From: Actinomycetales bacterium Ga0077552
Lineage (GTDB): Bacteria; Actinomycetota; Actinomycetes; Actinomycetales; Microbacteriaceae
Assembly (NCBI GenBank): GCA_001464255.1
Contig: LNFD01000312.1
Coordinates: 1-14,198, forward strand
Direction: 5' to 3'
Length of the DNA stretch: 14,198 nt
The notes under the pieces are model-generated. The model did no database searches, had not been told where the DNA came from, and worked only from the letters and a program-made list of their open reading frames with translations. This document shows positions 1 through 9,262 of this stretch, piece after piece; within the stretch, counting starts at the first letter, position 1, and every line of letters begins with the position of its first letter. A program made the position numbers and the translations under genes.

Positions 1-558
1 GTTCGAGCTCGCGAAGTAGTCGACGACGTCGCGCTGCGCGTAGGTGATCACGTAGGTCTGCTCGCCGCGCACGTACTGCCCCTCGGGCACCGCGGCGATG
101 ACGTTCACGACGCCCGAGCCGTACTCGACCTCGAAGCGGCGCGGCTCCCCGTCGCCATCGGTCACCGAGAGCACCGTGAGCTCGGTCGTGTGCCCCTGGT
201 AGAAGGCGGGCAGCGATCGGCGGATGCCGCGGTTCTGGTCGAAATCGGGGAACCGTGCGACGAGCGTCTCGGTCGTCAGCAGCGTCGCGTGGCCGTCGGC
301 GTCGCGGCCCAGGCGGTACTCGACGTCGAACGAGTCGAAGGTGAAGTCGTCGACGCCCGTGCGTAGCGCGCCACCCGTCACGGCCTGCAGCGGGGCCGTG
401 CGCTGGGCGCCGCTCGAGAACAGGCCCGCTCCGGGGTTCTCGGCGGCACCGCTCGTGAGCACGGGCGCGCCGGCGCGGCCCAGGCTCAGCACGAGCGCGG
501 TGATGACGAGGGCGAGCAGCACGGCGCCCGCCACGAGGCCCAGCACGAGTCGACGCAT
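1..558 (-). CDS. DUF2207 domain membrane protein (N-terminal 186 residues)
   Basis: Reading the minus strand from an ATG at 558 gives 186 open codons that run off the window edge, so the C-terminal part is missing. Residues 3-26 are a hydrophobic helix (signal peptide or membrane anchor). From about residue 71 the sequence (FTFDSFDVEYRLGRDADG, then DFDQNRGIRRSLPAFY at 105-120) matches the extracellular domain of DUF2207 proteins, which in other actinobacteria continue into further membrane helices and a Gly-rich or charged tail. The function of the family is unknown; it is predicted to sit in the cell envelope. The start is supported by a TAGCGT -10 box ending 6 nt before the ATG, which indicates a leaderless mRNA. 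It is divergent from the M20 peptidase at 616. The family call rests on recognition of the motif; the biochemical role cannot be inferred. Confidence 0.8.
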   Translation of the reverse strand, partial: MRRLVLGLVAGAVLLALVITALVLSLGRAGAPVLTSGAAENPGAGLFSSGAQRTAPLQAVTGGALRTGVDDFTFDSFDVEYRLGRDADGHATLLTTETLVARFPDFDQNRGIRRSLPAFYQGHTTELTVLSVTDGDGEPRRFEVEYGSGVVNVIAAVPEGQYVRGEQTYVITYAQRDVVDYFASSN

Positions 559-564
559 AGTCGA

Positions 565-570
565 ACGCTA
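565..570 (-). promoter_or_regulatory. -10 box, leaderless promoter of the DUF2207 gene
   Basis: The minus strand reads TAGCGT here, followed by 6 nt and then the ATG at 558. The spacing puts the transcription start at or next to the start codon. No convincing -35 hexamer is visible. It is one of six starts in the window with the same layout. Confidence 0.55.
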
Positions 571-602
571 CCGGCTGAGGCCGCCCGCCACGAGGGCCGC
601 CG

Positions 603-608
603 TAGTCT
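603..608 (+). promoter_or_regulatory. -10 box, leaderless promoter of the M20 peptidase gene
   Basis: TAGTCT lies 7 nt before the ATG at 616. The intervening GAGGGGC looks like a Shine-Dalgarno sequence but would be only 1 nt from the start codon, too close to act normally, so a leaderless mRNA is the better reading. It lies back to back with the DUF2207 promoter in a 57-nt divergent gap. Confidence 0.5.
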
Positions 609-615
609 GAGGGGC

Positions 616-1995
616 ATGACCGAGAGCGCACCGCCGCGGGATGCCGATGCCGACGCCCGCGCCATCGAGCGGTTGCGCGCGCTCGTGCGCATCCCCACGA
701 TCTCGCGGCCCGCGAGCGGCCCCGGCCCGCGCACCGAGCCGGAGCCCTTCTCGCGCTTCACGGCCGAGGTCGAGCGCCTCTACCCGCGCGTGCACGCGCA
801 GCTCGAGCGCGAGAGCGTCGGCGCGCGCGGGCGGCTCTACCGCTGGCGCGGCACCGACCCGGCGGGAGCATCCACCCCCACCGTGCTCATGGCGCACAGC
901 GACGTCGTGCCCGCGACCGACGAGGGCTGGAGCCACCCGCCGTTCGCGGCCGAGCTCGTCGACCACGACGGCGAGCCGGTCGTCTGGGGCCGCGGCGCGA
1001 TCGACGACAAGGGCGCCCTCGTCGCCGTGCTCGAGGCCGTCGACCGCCTGCTCGCCGAGGGGTTCACCCCGCGGCACGACGTGCTGCTGTCGTTCGGGGG
1101 CGACGAGGAGGTCGCGGGCGAAGACGCCCGCGCGGCCGTCGCACTGCTGCGCGAGCGGCGCATCCGCCCCTCGCTCGTGCTCGACGAGGGCGGGGCGATC
1201 GTGCAGGATGCCTTCCCGGGGCTCGACGAGCCCTTCGCGCTCATCGGCGTCACCGAGAAGGGCATCACGACTCTCGGCCTGCGCGTCGACCAGCAGGGCG
1301 GGCACGCCTCGAGCCCCCCGCCCTTCGCGGCGACCGAGCGGCTCGCCCGCGCAATCCTGCGCCTCAACGGCTCCCCCGCGCGGGCGCGGCTCGACCCGAC
1401 GATGCGGCGCATGATCCGCACGCTCGGCGCGCACGCCCGGCAGCCGCTGCGGTTCGTGTTCACGCGCGTCGACCTCTTCGCCCCTCTCGTGGCGCGGGCT
1501 CTGCTGCGGCGCGGCGCCGAGATCACGGCGCTGCTGCGCACGACGCGCGCCGTCACCGAGCTGCGCGCGGGCCACGCCGCCAACGCCCTGCCCGAGCACG
1601 CCGAAGCGACCGTCAACATCCGCATCGCGCCGTGGTCGAGCGTCGCCGAGGCGGTCGACGAGGTGCGGCGCGCGATCGACGACGAGCTCGTGCGCATCGA
1701 GGTGCGGCAGCCGAGCGAGCCCTCGCCCGTCTCGCCCGCCGAGGGTCGCGCGTGGGACGACCTCGTCGCGGCGCTGCACGAGACGCACCCCGGGCTGCTC
1801 GTGAGCCCCTACGTCATGATGCAGGCGAGCGACGCGCGGTTCTTCACGGCGATCAGCGAGCACGTGTACCGCTTCACGCCGTTCCGGCTGAGCGCCGCCG
1901 AGCGGGCGTGCCTGCACGCGAAGGACGAGCGCATCCGCGTCAGCGCCTACCTCGAGGGTGTGGCGACCTACGCGGCGCTGCTCCGGCGGCGGTAG
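616..1995 (+). CDS. M20 family zinc metallopeptidase, PM20D1/CPS1-like (Gly-X carboxypeptidase type)
   Basis: A 459-residue protein with the complete di-zinc site of M20 peptidases. H94 and D96 are in LMAHSDVVPA, the bridging D130 is in WGRGAIDDKG, the catalytic E164 and ligand E165 are in FGGDEEVAG, D190 is in LVLDEGG, and the C-terminal ligand H434 is in ACLHAKDERI. The dimerisation/lid domain occupies roughly residues 205-330 (GVTEKGITTL, QQGGHASSPP). The segment DARFFTAISEHVYRFTP near the end closely resembles the human PM20D1 and yeast carboxypeptidase S branch, which hydrolyse peptides or N-acyl amino acids. There is no signal peptide, so it is probably cytoplasmic and acts in peptide or N-acyl amino acid turnover; the substrate is not deducible. 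It is monocistronic and converges on the phosphodiesterase gene 34 nt away. Confidence 0.9.
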   Translation: MTESAPPRDADADARAIERLRALVRIPTISRPASGPGPRTEPEPFSRFTAEVERLYPRVHAQLERESVGARGRLYRWRGTDPAGASTPTVLMAHSDVVPATDEGWSHPPFAAELVDHDGEPVVWGRGAIDDKGALVAVLEAVDRLLAEGFTPRHDVLLSFGGDEEVAGEDARAAVALLRERRIRPSLVLDEGGAIVQDAFPGLDEPFALIGVTEKGITTLGLRVDQQGGHASSPPPFAATERLARAILRLNGSPARARLDPTMRRMIRTLGAHARQPLRFVFTRVDLFAPLVARALLRRGAEITALLRTTRAVTELRAGHAANALPEHAEATVNIRIAPWSSVAEAVDEVRRAIDDELVRIEVRQPSEPSPVSPAEGRAWDDLVAALHETHPGLLVSPYVMMQASDARFFTAISEHVYRFTPFRLSAAERACLHAKDERIRVSAYLEGVATYAALLRRR

Positions 1996-2029
1996 GGCCA
2001 GCTCAGCACCGCGGCGGCGCTCGTCCCTC

Positions 2030-2920
2030 TCAGCCCTGCAGGGCGCCGTGCACGGTCGCGAGCCGGCGCGGGGCGTCCGTCACCACGCCGTCGACGCCCA
2101 GATCGAGCGCTTGCTGCCACAGGTCGCCGCGGTTGAGCGTGTAGACGATGACGGTGAGGCCCGAGCGCTGTAGCATCGCCGCTGCTTCGGGGTCGACCCG
2201 GAACGACCGCAGGCTCGTGACGACCGTCGAGGCCCCGACCGAGGCGGCGAAGTCGACGGGGTCGTCGGGTAGGCGGCGCACGATCACGGCGCGGTGCAGC
2301 GAGGGCGCCTCGCGCCAGAGCTCGAGCAGGGTCGGCAGCTCGAAGCTCGCGAGCACCACGCGGTCTTGCACCCCGTAGCGGTAGATGCCGGCGATGATCG
2401 GGCGCAGCGCCTCAACCGTCCACAGCCCCTTGAGCTCGATGAGCGCGCGGGCGTCAGAGCCCTGCAGCAACGGCAGGAACTCGTCGAAGGTCGGGATGCG
2501 CGTGCCCGCCCACGCGCTCCCGTACCAGCTGCCCGCATCGAGCACCTGCAGCTCGGCGAGCGTGCGCTCGGCGAGCGGGCCCGAGCCGTTCGTCGTGCGG
2601 TCGAGCAGCTCGTCGTGGAAGACCACGGTCTGCTCGTCGGCCGTCATGCGCAGGTCGAGCTCGAGCACCTCAGCGCCGCTCGCGAGCGCCGCCTCGAAGG
2701 CGGGCATGGTGTTCTCGGGCGCCGCAGCCGGGTCGCCACGGTGCGCGATCGTCAGGGGCACGCCGTCGTTGAGGCCGAGCGAGCCGAGCGGCTGGGCGGC
2801 GTAGACGGTCGCGGCGGTGTGGTCGATCGCGAGCACGGCGACGAGGGCGATGCTGGCGACGAACGACGCCGTGGTGCGGCGCACGGAGTACCGGCGGGCG
2901 ATCGCACGGGGTCGCGGCAT
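2030..2920 (-). CDS. Glycerophosphodiester phosphodiesterase (GDPD family), exported or membrane-anchored
   Basis: A 296-residue protein. Residues 14-42 form a basic-then-hydrophobic segment ending VYA-AQ, a likely signal peptide or anchor, so the enzyme should act outside the membrane. The TIM-barrel GDPD domain spans about 55-290. Visible landmarks are IAHRGDPAAAPENT (H60, R61, E69), the metal ligands E87 and D89 in LELDLRMTAD, the second catalytic histidine H102 in VFHDELLDRTTNG, E152 in LIELKG, and the closing GVDGVVTDAP. The family hydrolyses glycerophosphodiesters such as glycerophosphocholine to glycerol-3-phosphate and an alcohol. The ATG at 2920 is supported by a GGAGG 8 nt upstream. 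It lies downstream of the damaged SDR gene on the same strand but has a possible promoter of its own. Confidence 0.93.
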   Translation of the reverse strand: MPRPRAIARRYSVRRTTASFVASIALVAVLAIDHTAATVYAAQPLGSLGLNDGVPLTIAHRGDPAAAPENTMPAFEAALASGAEVLELDLRMTADEQTVVFHDELLDRTTNGSGPLAERTLAELQVLDAGSWYGSAWAGTRIPTFDEFLPLLQGSDARALIELKGLWTVEALRPIIAGIYRYGVQDRVVLASFELPTLLELWREAPSLHRAVIVRRLPDDPVDFAASVGASTVVTSLRSFRVDPEAAAMLQRSGLTVIVYTLNRGDLWQQALDLGVDGVVTDAPRRLATVHGALQG

Positions 2921-2967
2921 CGGCAGTGCCTCCGGGGGGACGGTTACCGCGTCGTTGCGGTGCGGCT

Positions 2968-2973
2968 ACTCTA
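2968..2973 (-). promoter_or_regulatory. Possible -10 box of the phosphodiesterase gene
   Basis: The minus strand reads TAGAGT in the gap between the SDR remnant (stop at 2983) and the phosphodiesterase ATG at 2920. This would give a 5' leader of roughly 40 nt carrying the GGAGG ribosome site, unlike the leaderless genes nearby. No good -35 is visible. Two copies of GTTACCG (plus strand, 2943-2949 and 2982-2988) flank the box. Confidence 0.3.
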
Positions 2974-2982
2974 GCGCAGCCG

Positions 2983-4421
2983 TTACCGTTTCGTGACCTG
3001 AATCCGTGTCGCGGCCGTCTTCGCGATCGTCGTCGCCATGCCGCTGAAGATGATGCCGTGGAAGGGGAAGACGGCGGCCCAGTAGAGCCGGCCGCCGAGC
3101 CCACTCGGGAAGAACACCGCGCGCTGGATGAGCCGGGAGCCGCCGCCGGGGCGCGGTTCGACGGTGAACTCGAGCCACGCACGGCCCGGCACCTTCATCT
3201 CGGCCCGCAGGCGCAGGAAGCGCCCGCGCTCGAGCGTCTCGACGCGCCAGAAGTCGACGGCTTCGCCCGGAGCGAGACGATCGGGGTCGCGGCGGCCGCG
3301 GCGCAGGCCCACTCCCCCGACGAGCTTGTCGAGCCAGCCGCGCGCCGCCCACGCCACCGGCAGCGAGTACCAGCCGTTGTCGCCTCCGATGCCCTCGACG
3401 ACGCGCCACAGCGCCTCGGGCGGCGCCGCCGAGTCGGCCTCCTGGCGGTCGGTGTAGACCGTATGGCCGCTCCAGTCGGGGTCGCTCGGCAGCAGGTCGC
3501 TCGGCGCGCCGCGCACGGTCGCGTTCTGCCACGTCGTCTCGACCTCGCCTTCGCGCATCTTCGCGAGCGCGTAGCGCACCGCGCGGCGGTAGCCCGTGAG
3601 CCCCGCGGCGGGCGGGTCGATGTACTGATCGATGTCGTGCTCGGTGCAGATCGCGTCGTACTGCAGGCTCGAGATGATCGGCACGGCGAGCGCGCGCGGG
3701 ATGGGCGTCACGAGGTTGACCCACTGGCTCGCGAGGTACGGCGTCAGCACGGGCAGGCTCGCGATGGGCCGCTGCTTGAGCCCGGCCTCGACGGCGTAGC
3801 CGTTCATCATCTGGCCGTAGCGCAGCACATCGGGCCCGCCGATGTCGAAGGCCCTGTTGACATCGGCCGGCAGGGTGGATGCTCCGACGAGGTAGTGCAG
3901 AACATCCCGCACCGCGATCGGCTGGATGAAATTGCGCACCCATTTCGGCGCCGGCATGTACGGCAGCACCTCGGTCAGATGCCGGATCATCTCGAAGCTC
4001 GCCGAGCCCGACCCGATCACGACCCCGGCCTGCAGGGCCGCTGTCGGCACCCCGCTGGCCATGAGGATGTCGCCGACCTCCTTGCGGCTCCGCAGGTGCG
4101 GCGAGAGCTTGCCCTCGGGGTGCAGTCCGCCGAGGTAGACGATGCGGCCGACCTGGGCCGCCGCGGCCGCTGCGGCGACGGTGGATGCCACGTGCCGCTC
4201 GGTGCGCTCGAAATCACCCGTGCTGCTCATGGAGTGCACGAGGTAGTAGAGGACGTCGATGCCCGCCACCGCGCGCGCGACATCGCCCGCGTTCGCGAGG
4301 TCGCCCGTCGCGACCTCGACCTGGCTGGCCCACGGCACATCGCGCAGGCGCACGGGGTCGCGCACGAAGACCCGCACCTCGTGGCCGGCCAGCCGGTGGC
4401 GCCGGTGACGAGCATCTTCAT
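2983..4421 (-). pseudogene. SDR/NAD(P)-binding protein with C-terminal DUF2867 domain, frameshifted near its N-terminus
   Basis: The gene starts MKMLVTGATG at 4421, the usual first strand and glycine loop of an NmrA/YbjT-like Rossmann fold. After GATG (codon ending 4392) the frame breaks. The homologous protein resumes one base off as LAGHEVRVFVRDP and stays open to the TAA at 2983. The total length, 1439 nt, is not a multiple of three. Comparison with the family pattern suggests about 11 residues, including the second half of the GxxGxxG loop, are missing. The remainder looks healthy: VDVLYYLVHSM, IVYLGGLHPEGKLSPHL, then a DUF2867 domain (GGDNGWYSLP, SGLGGRLYWAAVFPFHG). No in-frame start could restore the nucleotide-binding loop. 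Either a recent inactivation or a sequence error; the substrate is unknown. Confidence 0.82.
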
Positions 4422-4427
4422 GCGGCC

Positions 4428-4433
4428 ACGCTA
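4428..4433 (-). promoter_or_regulatory. -10 box, leaderless promoter of the SDR/DUF2867 gene
   Basis: The minus strand reads TAGCGT, then 6 nt, then the ATG at 4421. The same hexamer and spacing occur before the DUF2207 gene. It supports 4421 as the original start, upstream of the frameshift. Confidence 0.55.
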
Positions 4434-4524
4434 GGGGCGCGCGCTGGGAGTTGCCCCGCACGGGCGTCGCTGCCCAGATTCGCCTCAAACCCGCGCACCC
4501 GAGTCGGGCAAGCGCCCTTTTCCC

Positions 4525-4534
4525 CCAGATCTGG
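4525..4534 (+). promoter_or_regulatory. Perfect palindrome CCAGATCTGG over the mutY -35 region
   Basis: A 10-bp perfect palindrome lies 14 nt before the TAGAGT -10 box of mutY, where the -35 element should be, and no TTGACA-like hexamer is present. It could be an operator. A half-site CCCAGAT also occurs at 4473-4479 in the same divergent region. The regulator is unknown. Confidence 0.3.
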
Positions 4535-4548
4535 CAGGAGTCGGCTCA

Positions 4549-4554
4549 TAGAGT
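4549..4554 (+). promoter_or_regulatory. -10 box, leaderless promoter of mutY
   Basis: TAGAGT is followed by GAGGGGC (7 nt) and then GTG at 4562, the same arrangement as before the M20 peptidase gene. It selects 4562 as the start rather than the upstream in-frame ATG at 4451, which would add 37 residues unlike MutY. Confidence 0.55.
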
Positions 4555-4561
4555 GAGGGGC

Positions 4562-5479
4562 GTGCGGGGTGCGGGCGGGGAGAAACGGCGAGCGGGCATC
4601 CCGCCTCGCGTCATCGCGTGGTTCGCCGAGCACGCGCGCGACCTGCCCTGGCGGCGCCCCGGCTTCAGCGCGTGGGGCACGCTCGTGAGCGAGATCATGC
4701 TGCAGCAGACGCCCGTCGCGCGCGTGATCCCGCGGCTCGAGCAGTGGCTCGCGCGCTGGCCGAGTGCCGACGCGCTCGCCGCCGACTCCCCCGCCGAGGC
4801 CGTGCGCGCCTGGGACCGCCTCGGCTACCCCCGCCGCGCCCTCGCGCTGCACGCCGCCGCCGTCGCGATCAGCGAGCGCCACGGGGGCCGCGTGCCCGAT
4901 GACGTGGATGCCCTGCTCGCCCTCCCCGGAATCGGCGACTACACCGCCCGCGCCGTCGCCGCGTTCGCCTACGGTCAGCCGGTGCCGGTCGTCGACGTCA
5001 ACACGCGCCGGGTGCTGGCCCGCGCAGTCGCGGGTCAGGGCGAAGCCGGCCCCGCCCGCACACGGGTCGACCTCGCCGCGATGCAGGAGCTGCTGCCGAG
5101 CGACCCCGCCGAGGCGCGAGCGTTCAACGCCGGTGCGATGGAGCTCGGCCAGACCGTGTGCGTCGCCCGGTCGCCGAAGTGCGAGGCCTGCCCGATCGCC
5201 GAGCTGTGCGCCTGGCGCGCGGCCGGCTACCCGGAGTACGAGGGCCCCGCGGCGCCGCGCCAGGCGAGGTTCGAGGGCAGCGATCGACAGGTGCGGGGGC
5301 TCATCATGCGCGAGCTGCGGCTGAGCGACACCCCGGTGCCGGCCGAGGTCGTCGAGTCGCTCTGGCCCGACGCGGTGCAGCGTGAGCGCGCGCTCGCTGG
5401 CCTGCTCGCCGACGGCCTCGCGGTCGGCTCGCCCGACGCGGGGTACTCCCTGCCGGGGTTGACCCGGAGGATGCCATGA
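4562..5479 (+). CDS. mutY: A/G-specific adenine DNA glycosylase MutY
   Basis: This base-excision repair enzyme removes adenine mispaired with 8-oxoguanine. Numbered from the GTG at 4562 the protein has 305 residues. The catalytic Glu44 is in LVSEIMLQQT, the helix-hairpin-helix is LPGIGDYTA (121-129), the catalytic Asp145 is in PVVDVNTRRV, and a [4Fe-4S] cluster motif C-x6-C-x2-C-x5-C lies at C200, C207, C210 and C216. The C-terminal 70 residues are a short winged-helix-like segment, and the NUDIX-like 8-oxoG recognition domain of E. coli MutY (about 350 residues) is not recognisable, as is common in actinobacterial MutY. The start is chosen from the -10 box spacing. The stop overlaps the start of the next small ORF by ATGA. 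It is divergent from the SDR gene. Confidence 0.95.
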   Translation: MRGAGGEKRRAGIPPRVIAWFAEHARDLPWRRPGFSAWGTLVSEIMLQQTPVARVIPRLEQWLARWPSADALAADSPAEAVRAWDRLGYPRRALALHAAAVAISERHGGRVPDDVDALLALPGIGDYTARAVAAFAYGQPVPVVDVNTRRVLARAVAGQGEAGPARTRVDLAAMQELLPSDPAEARAFNAGAMELGQTVCVARSPKCEACPIAELCAWRAAGYPEYEGPAAPRQARFEGSDRQVRGLIMRELRLSDTPVPAEVVESLWPDAVQRERALAGLLADGLAVGSPDAGYSLPGLTRRMP

Positions 5480-5634
5480 CGAACGCTGAGCCCCGCGAGA
5501 GCCTGACGCGCACGGAGAAGTTCACCGTCGCGCTGTTCGTCGGCTTCGGCGCGCTCGTCGTGCTGCCGGGGATCGTCTTCTCGGCGGTCTCGATCCTCTC
5601 GACCGGGTCGATCGACCTCGGGCCGAAGCCGTAG
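5476..5634 (+). CDS. 52-residue single-pass membrane miniprotein, function unknown
   Basis: The ATG at 5476 overlaps the TGA of mutY (ATGA) and has GGAGG 5 nt upstream, so translation should be coupled to mutY. The product has a charged N-terminus (MTNAEPRESLTRTEK), one hydrophobic helix at about residues 16-42 (FTVALFVGFGALVVLPGIVF), and a short C-terminus ending DLGPKP. Codon use is the normal G/C-ending pattern of the neighbours. I do not recognise a family. The coupling makes it likely to be expressed; a link to DNA repair would be speculation. The ORF ends 22 nt before the intended end of rbfA on the opposite strand. Confidence 0.7.
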   Translation: MTNAEPRESLTRTEKFTVALFVGFGALVVLPGIVFSAVSILSTGSIDLGPKP

Positions 5635-5656
5635 CAGGCCTGGTGCCGCGTCCCGG

Positions 5657-6141
5657 TTAACGGGTCGCGTCGACCTCGTCGCCGTCGATCTCATCATCGG
5701 CGTCGAGCTCATCCAGCTCGGCATCGACGTCGCGCGGCTTGACGTACGGGTCGGGGTCGCCCGCGAGAAGCGGATGTCGACGCCCTCGCGCTGAGCGCGC
5801 TCGCGCGCCTCGCGCAGCAGGGCCTCGATCGAGGCCGCATTCTCGGGGATACCGTCGAGGATGAACTCGATCGTCGGGGTGAGGCGCGTGTTGAGGTTGC
5901 GCCCGACCTCGGTGCGCAGCATCCCCGTCGCTGCCGCGAGGGCCGCCGCGCTGTCGTCGCGCTCCTGCTCGGTGCCGAGCACGGTGTAGAAGATCGACGC
6001 GTGCTGCAGGTCGCCCGTCACCTGCACGTCGGTGATCGTCACGAAGCCCAGTCGCGGGTCGCGAAGGCCCTTGTCGAGCCGCTGGGCGATGACCTCTTTG
6101 ATGCGGTCGGCGACCTTGCGGGCGCGGGGGTTGCCTGCCAT
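5657..6141 (-). CDS. rbfA: Ribosome-binding factor A (RbfA), C-terminal tail out of frame
   Basis: RbfA is a KH-like 30S maturation factor that helps form the 5' end of 16S rRNA. The core reads cleanly from ATG 6141 (AGGAG 7 nt upstream): RARKVADRIKEVIAQRL, LGFVTITDVQVTGDLQHA, LGTEQERDDSAAAL, LRTEVGRNLNTRLTPTIEF, with the family core complete by about residue 110. After ALLREARER the sequence becomes AQREGVDIRF, which belongs to IF2, not RbfA. The expected acidic tail (LLAGDPDPYVKPRDVDAEL and onward, ending ATR at the TAA 5659-5657) lies one base out of frame. As read, translation would continue in the wrong frame to a stop at 5227, opposite mutY. The span of 485 nt is not a multiple of three. 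The core may still function, because the tail is the least conserved part. Confidence 0.85.
5766..5810 (-). repeat. 45-bp direct repeat, copy in rbfA (recipient)
   Basis: This stretch is identical base for base to 6591-6635 inside infB, in the same orientation and the same reading phase, 825 bp away. It encodes ARERAQREGVDIRF. In rbfA it coincides with loss of the normal sequence and with the frame break, so this copy looks like the acquired one. Confidence 0.9.
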
Positions 6142-6183
6142 GAGCTGCTCCTGACTGGTGCTGATGCTGCGGGGGGATGCGGC

Positions 6184-6207
6184 CCGCCGCTCCCGGGGGA
6201 ACGGCGG
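6184..6207 (-). other. GC-rich hairpin in the infB-rbfA gap
   Basis: CCGCCG (6184-6189) and CGGCGG (6202-6207) form a 6-bp stem with a 12-nt loop in the 81-nt gap between the infB stop and rbfA. There is no T-run on either side, so a full terminator is unlikely. It may attenuate or protect the mRNA. Confidence 0.3.
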
Positions 6208-6222
6208 CGCACGCAGGACGCG

Positions 6223-8895
<2,673 letters not shown>

Positions 8896-8901
8896 AATTC
8901 T

Positions 8902-8934
8902 CCTGTCTGGGCCTGCACCCGGACAGGGGCAGAC
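8902..8934 (-). promoter_or_regulatory. infB leader hairpins, one of which masks the ribosome site
   Basis: On the mRNA strand GTCTG (8934-8930) can pair with CAGAC (8909-8905), and CCTG (8927-8924) with CAGG (8915-8912), giving one 5+4-bp hairpin that leaves the AGGAG site (8904-8900) free. Alternatively CCTGTC (8927-8922) pairs with GACAGG (8907-8902), which covers the AGG of that site. The two folds exclude each other, so the region could switch infB translation. Seen as pairings only; regulation is inferred. Confidence 0.35.
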
Positions 8935-8936
8935 CA

Positions 8937-8957
8937 TTAGTGCTGGACGGAACTCAT
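8937..8957 (-). other. Mini-ORF MSSVQH between ylxR and infB
   Basis: ATG at 8957 overlaps the TGA of the preceding mini-ORF (ATGA). Its TAA (8939-8937) overlaps an ATG at 8937 (TAATG) that is in frame with infB. It is the second link in a chain of stop/start overlaps. Confidence 0.4.
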
Positions 8958-8971
8958 TTCGAGCCGCTCAT
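8954..8971 (-). other. Mini-ORF MSGSK overlapping the ylxR stop codon
   Basis: The ylxR stop TAA (8973-8971) overlaps an ATG (TAATG). The ORF is five codons long and its TGA overlaps the next ATG. It is probably a ribosome relay or leader rather than a functional peptide. Confidence 0.4.
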
Positions 8972-9249
8972 TAGTTGTCCATGTGCCGATCAGCCTTTTC
9001 TTCGGACGATGAAATGGTCATCAGGACGGATGCCGCGTCGAGAGGGCCCGCCACCCGCAGCGCGCGGGCCCAGGCCCGCCGCACGGTGGCGGTCTCGACG
9101 CAGTCGCGGGTGCCGTGCACCCACGCGCCCCGCCCCGGAAACCGGGCCAGGGCATCCACCACGACCGCTCCGTCGCGCGCCACCACCCTCACGAGGGAGG
9201 ATCGAGGTGCGCGCTGGCGACAGCCGAGGCAGGTTCTGACGGGTTCCAT
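8971..9249 (-). CDS. ylxR: YlxR family RNA-binding protein (DUF448)
   Basis: A 92-residue protein with the family hallmarks RTCLGCRQR (residues 5-13), SLVRVVARDG (18-27) and PGRGAWVH (38-45), then a C-terminal helix. YlxR proteins are small nucleoid- or RNA-associated proteins encoded between nusA and infB throughout Gram-positive bacteria; proposed roles include transcriptional modulation and RNase P partnership. The ATG at 9249 has GGGGG upstream and lies 13 nt after the nusA stop, indicating one operon. The C-terminal extension EEKADRHMDN is low in conservation. Its stop is the first element of the overlap chain leading to infB. Confidence 0.92.
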   Translation of the reverse strand: MEPVRTCLGCRQRAPRSSLVRVVARDGAVVVDALARFPGRGAWVHGTRDCVETATVRRAWARALRVAGPLDAASVLMTISSSEEKADRHMDN

Positions 9250-9262
9250 GTTACCCCCTGCC

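Noticed and set aside
2943..2988. GTTACCG direct repeats flanking the phosphodiesterase promoter as an operator
   Set aside because: Seven bases repeated twice in a short window could be chance. There is no symmetry or third copy to support a binding site.
4451..4561. Upstream ATG extension of MutY (37 extra residues)
   Set aside because: The extension does not look like MutY, has no ribosome site, and lies upstream of the -10 box and GTG at 4562.
5651..5663. CCCGGTTAACGGG as a bidirectional terminator between the miniprotein and rbfA
   Set aside because: It is only an imperfect palindrome with no usable loop and no T-run.
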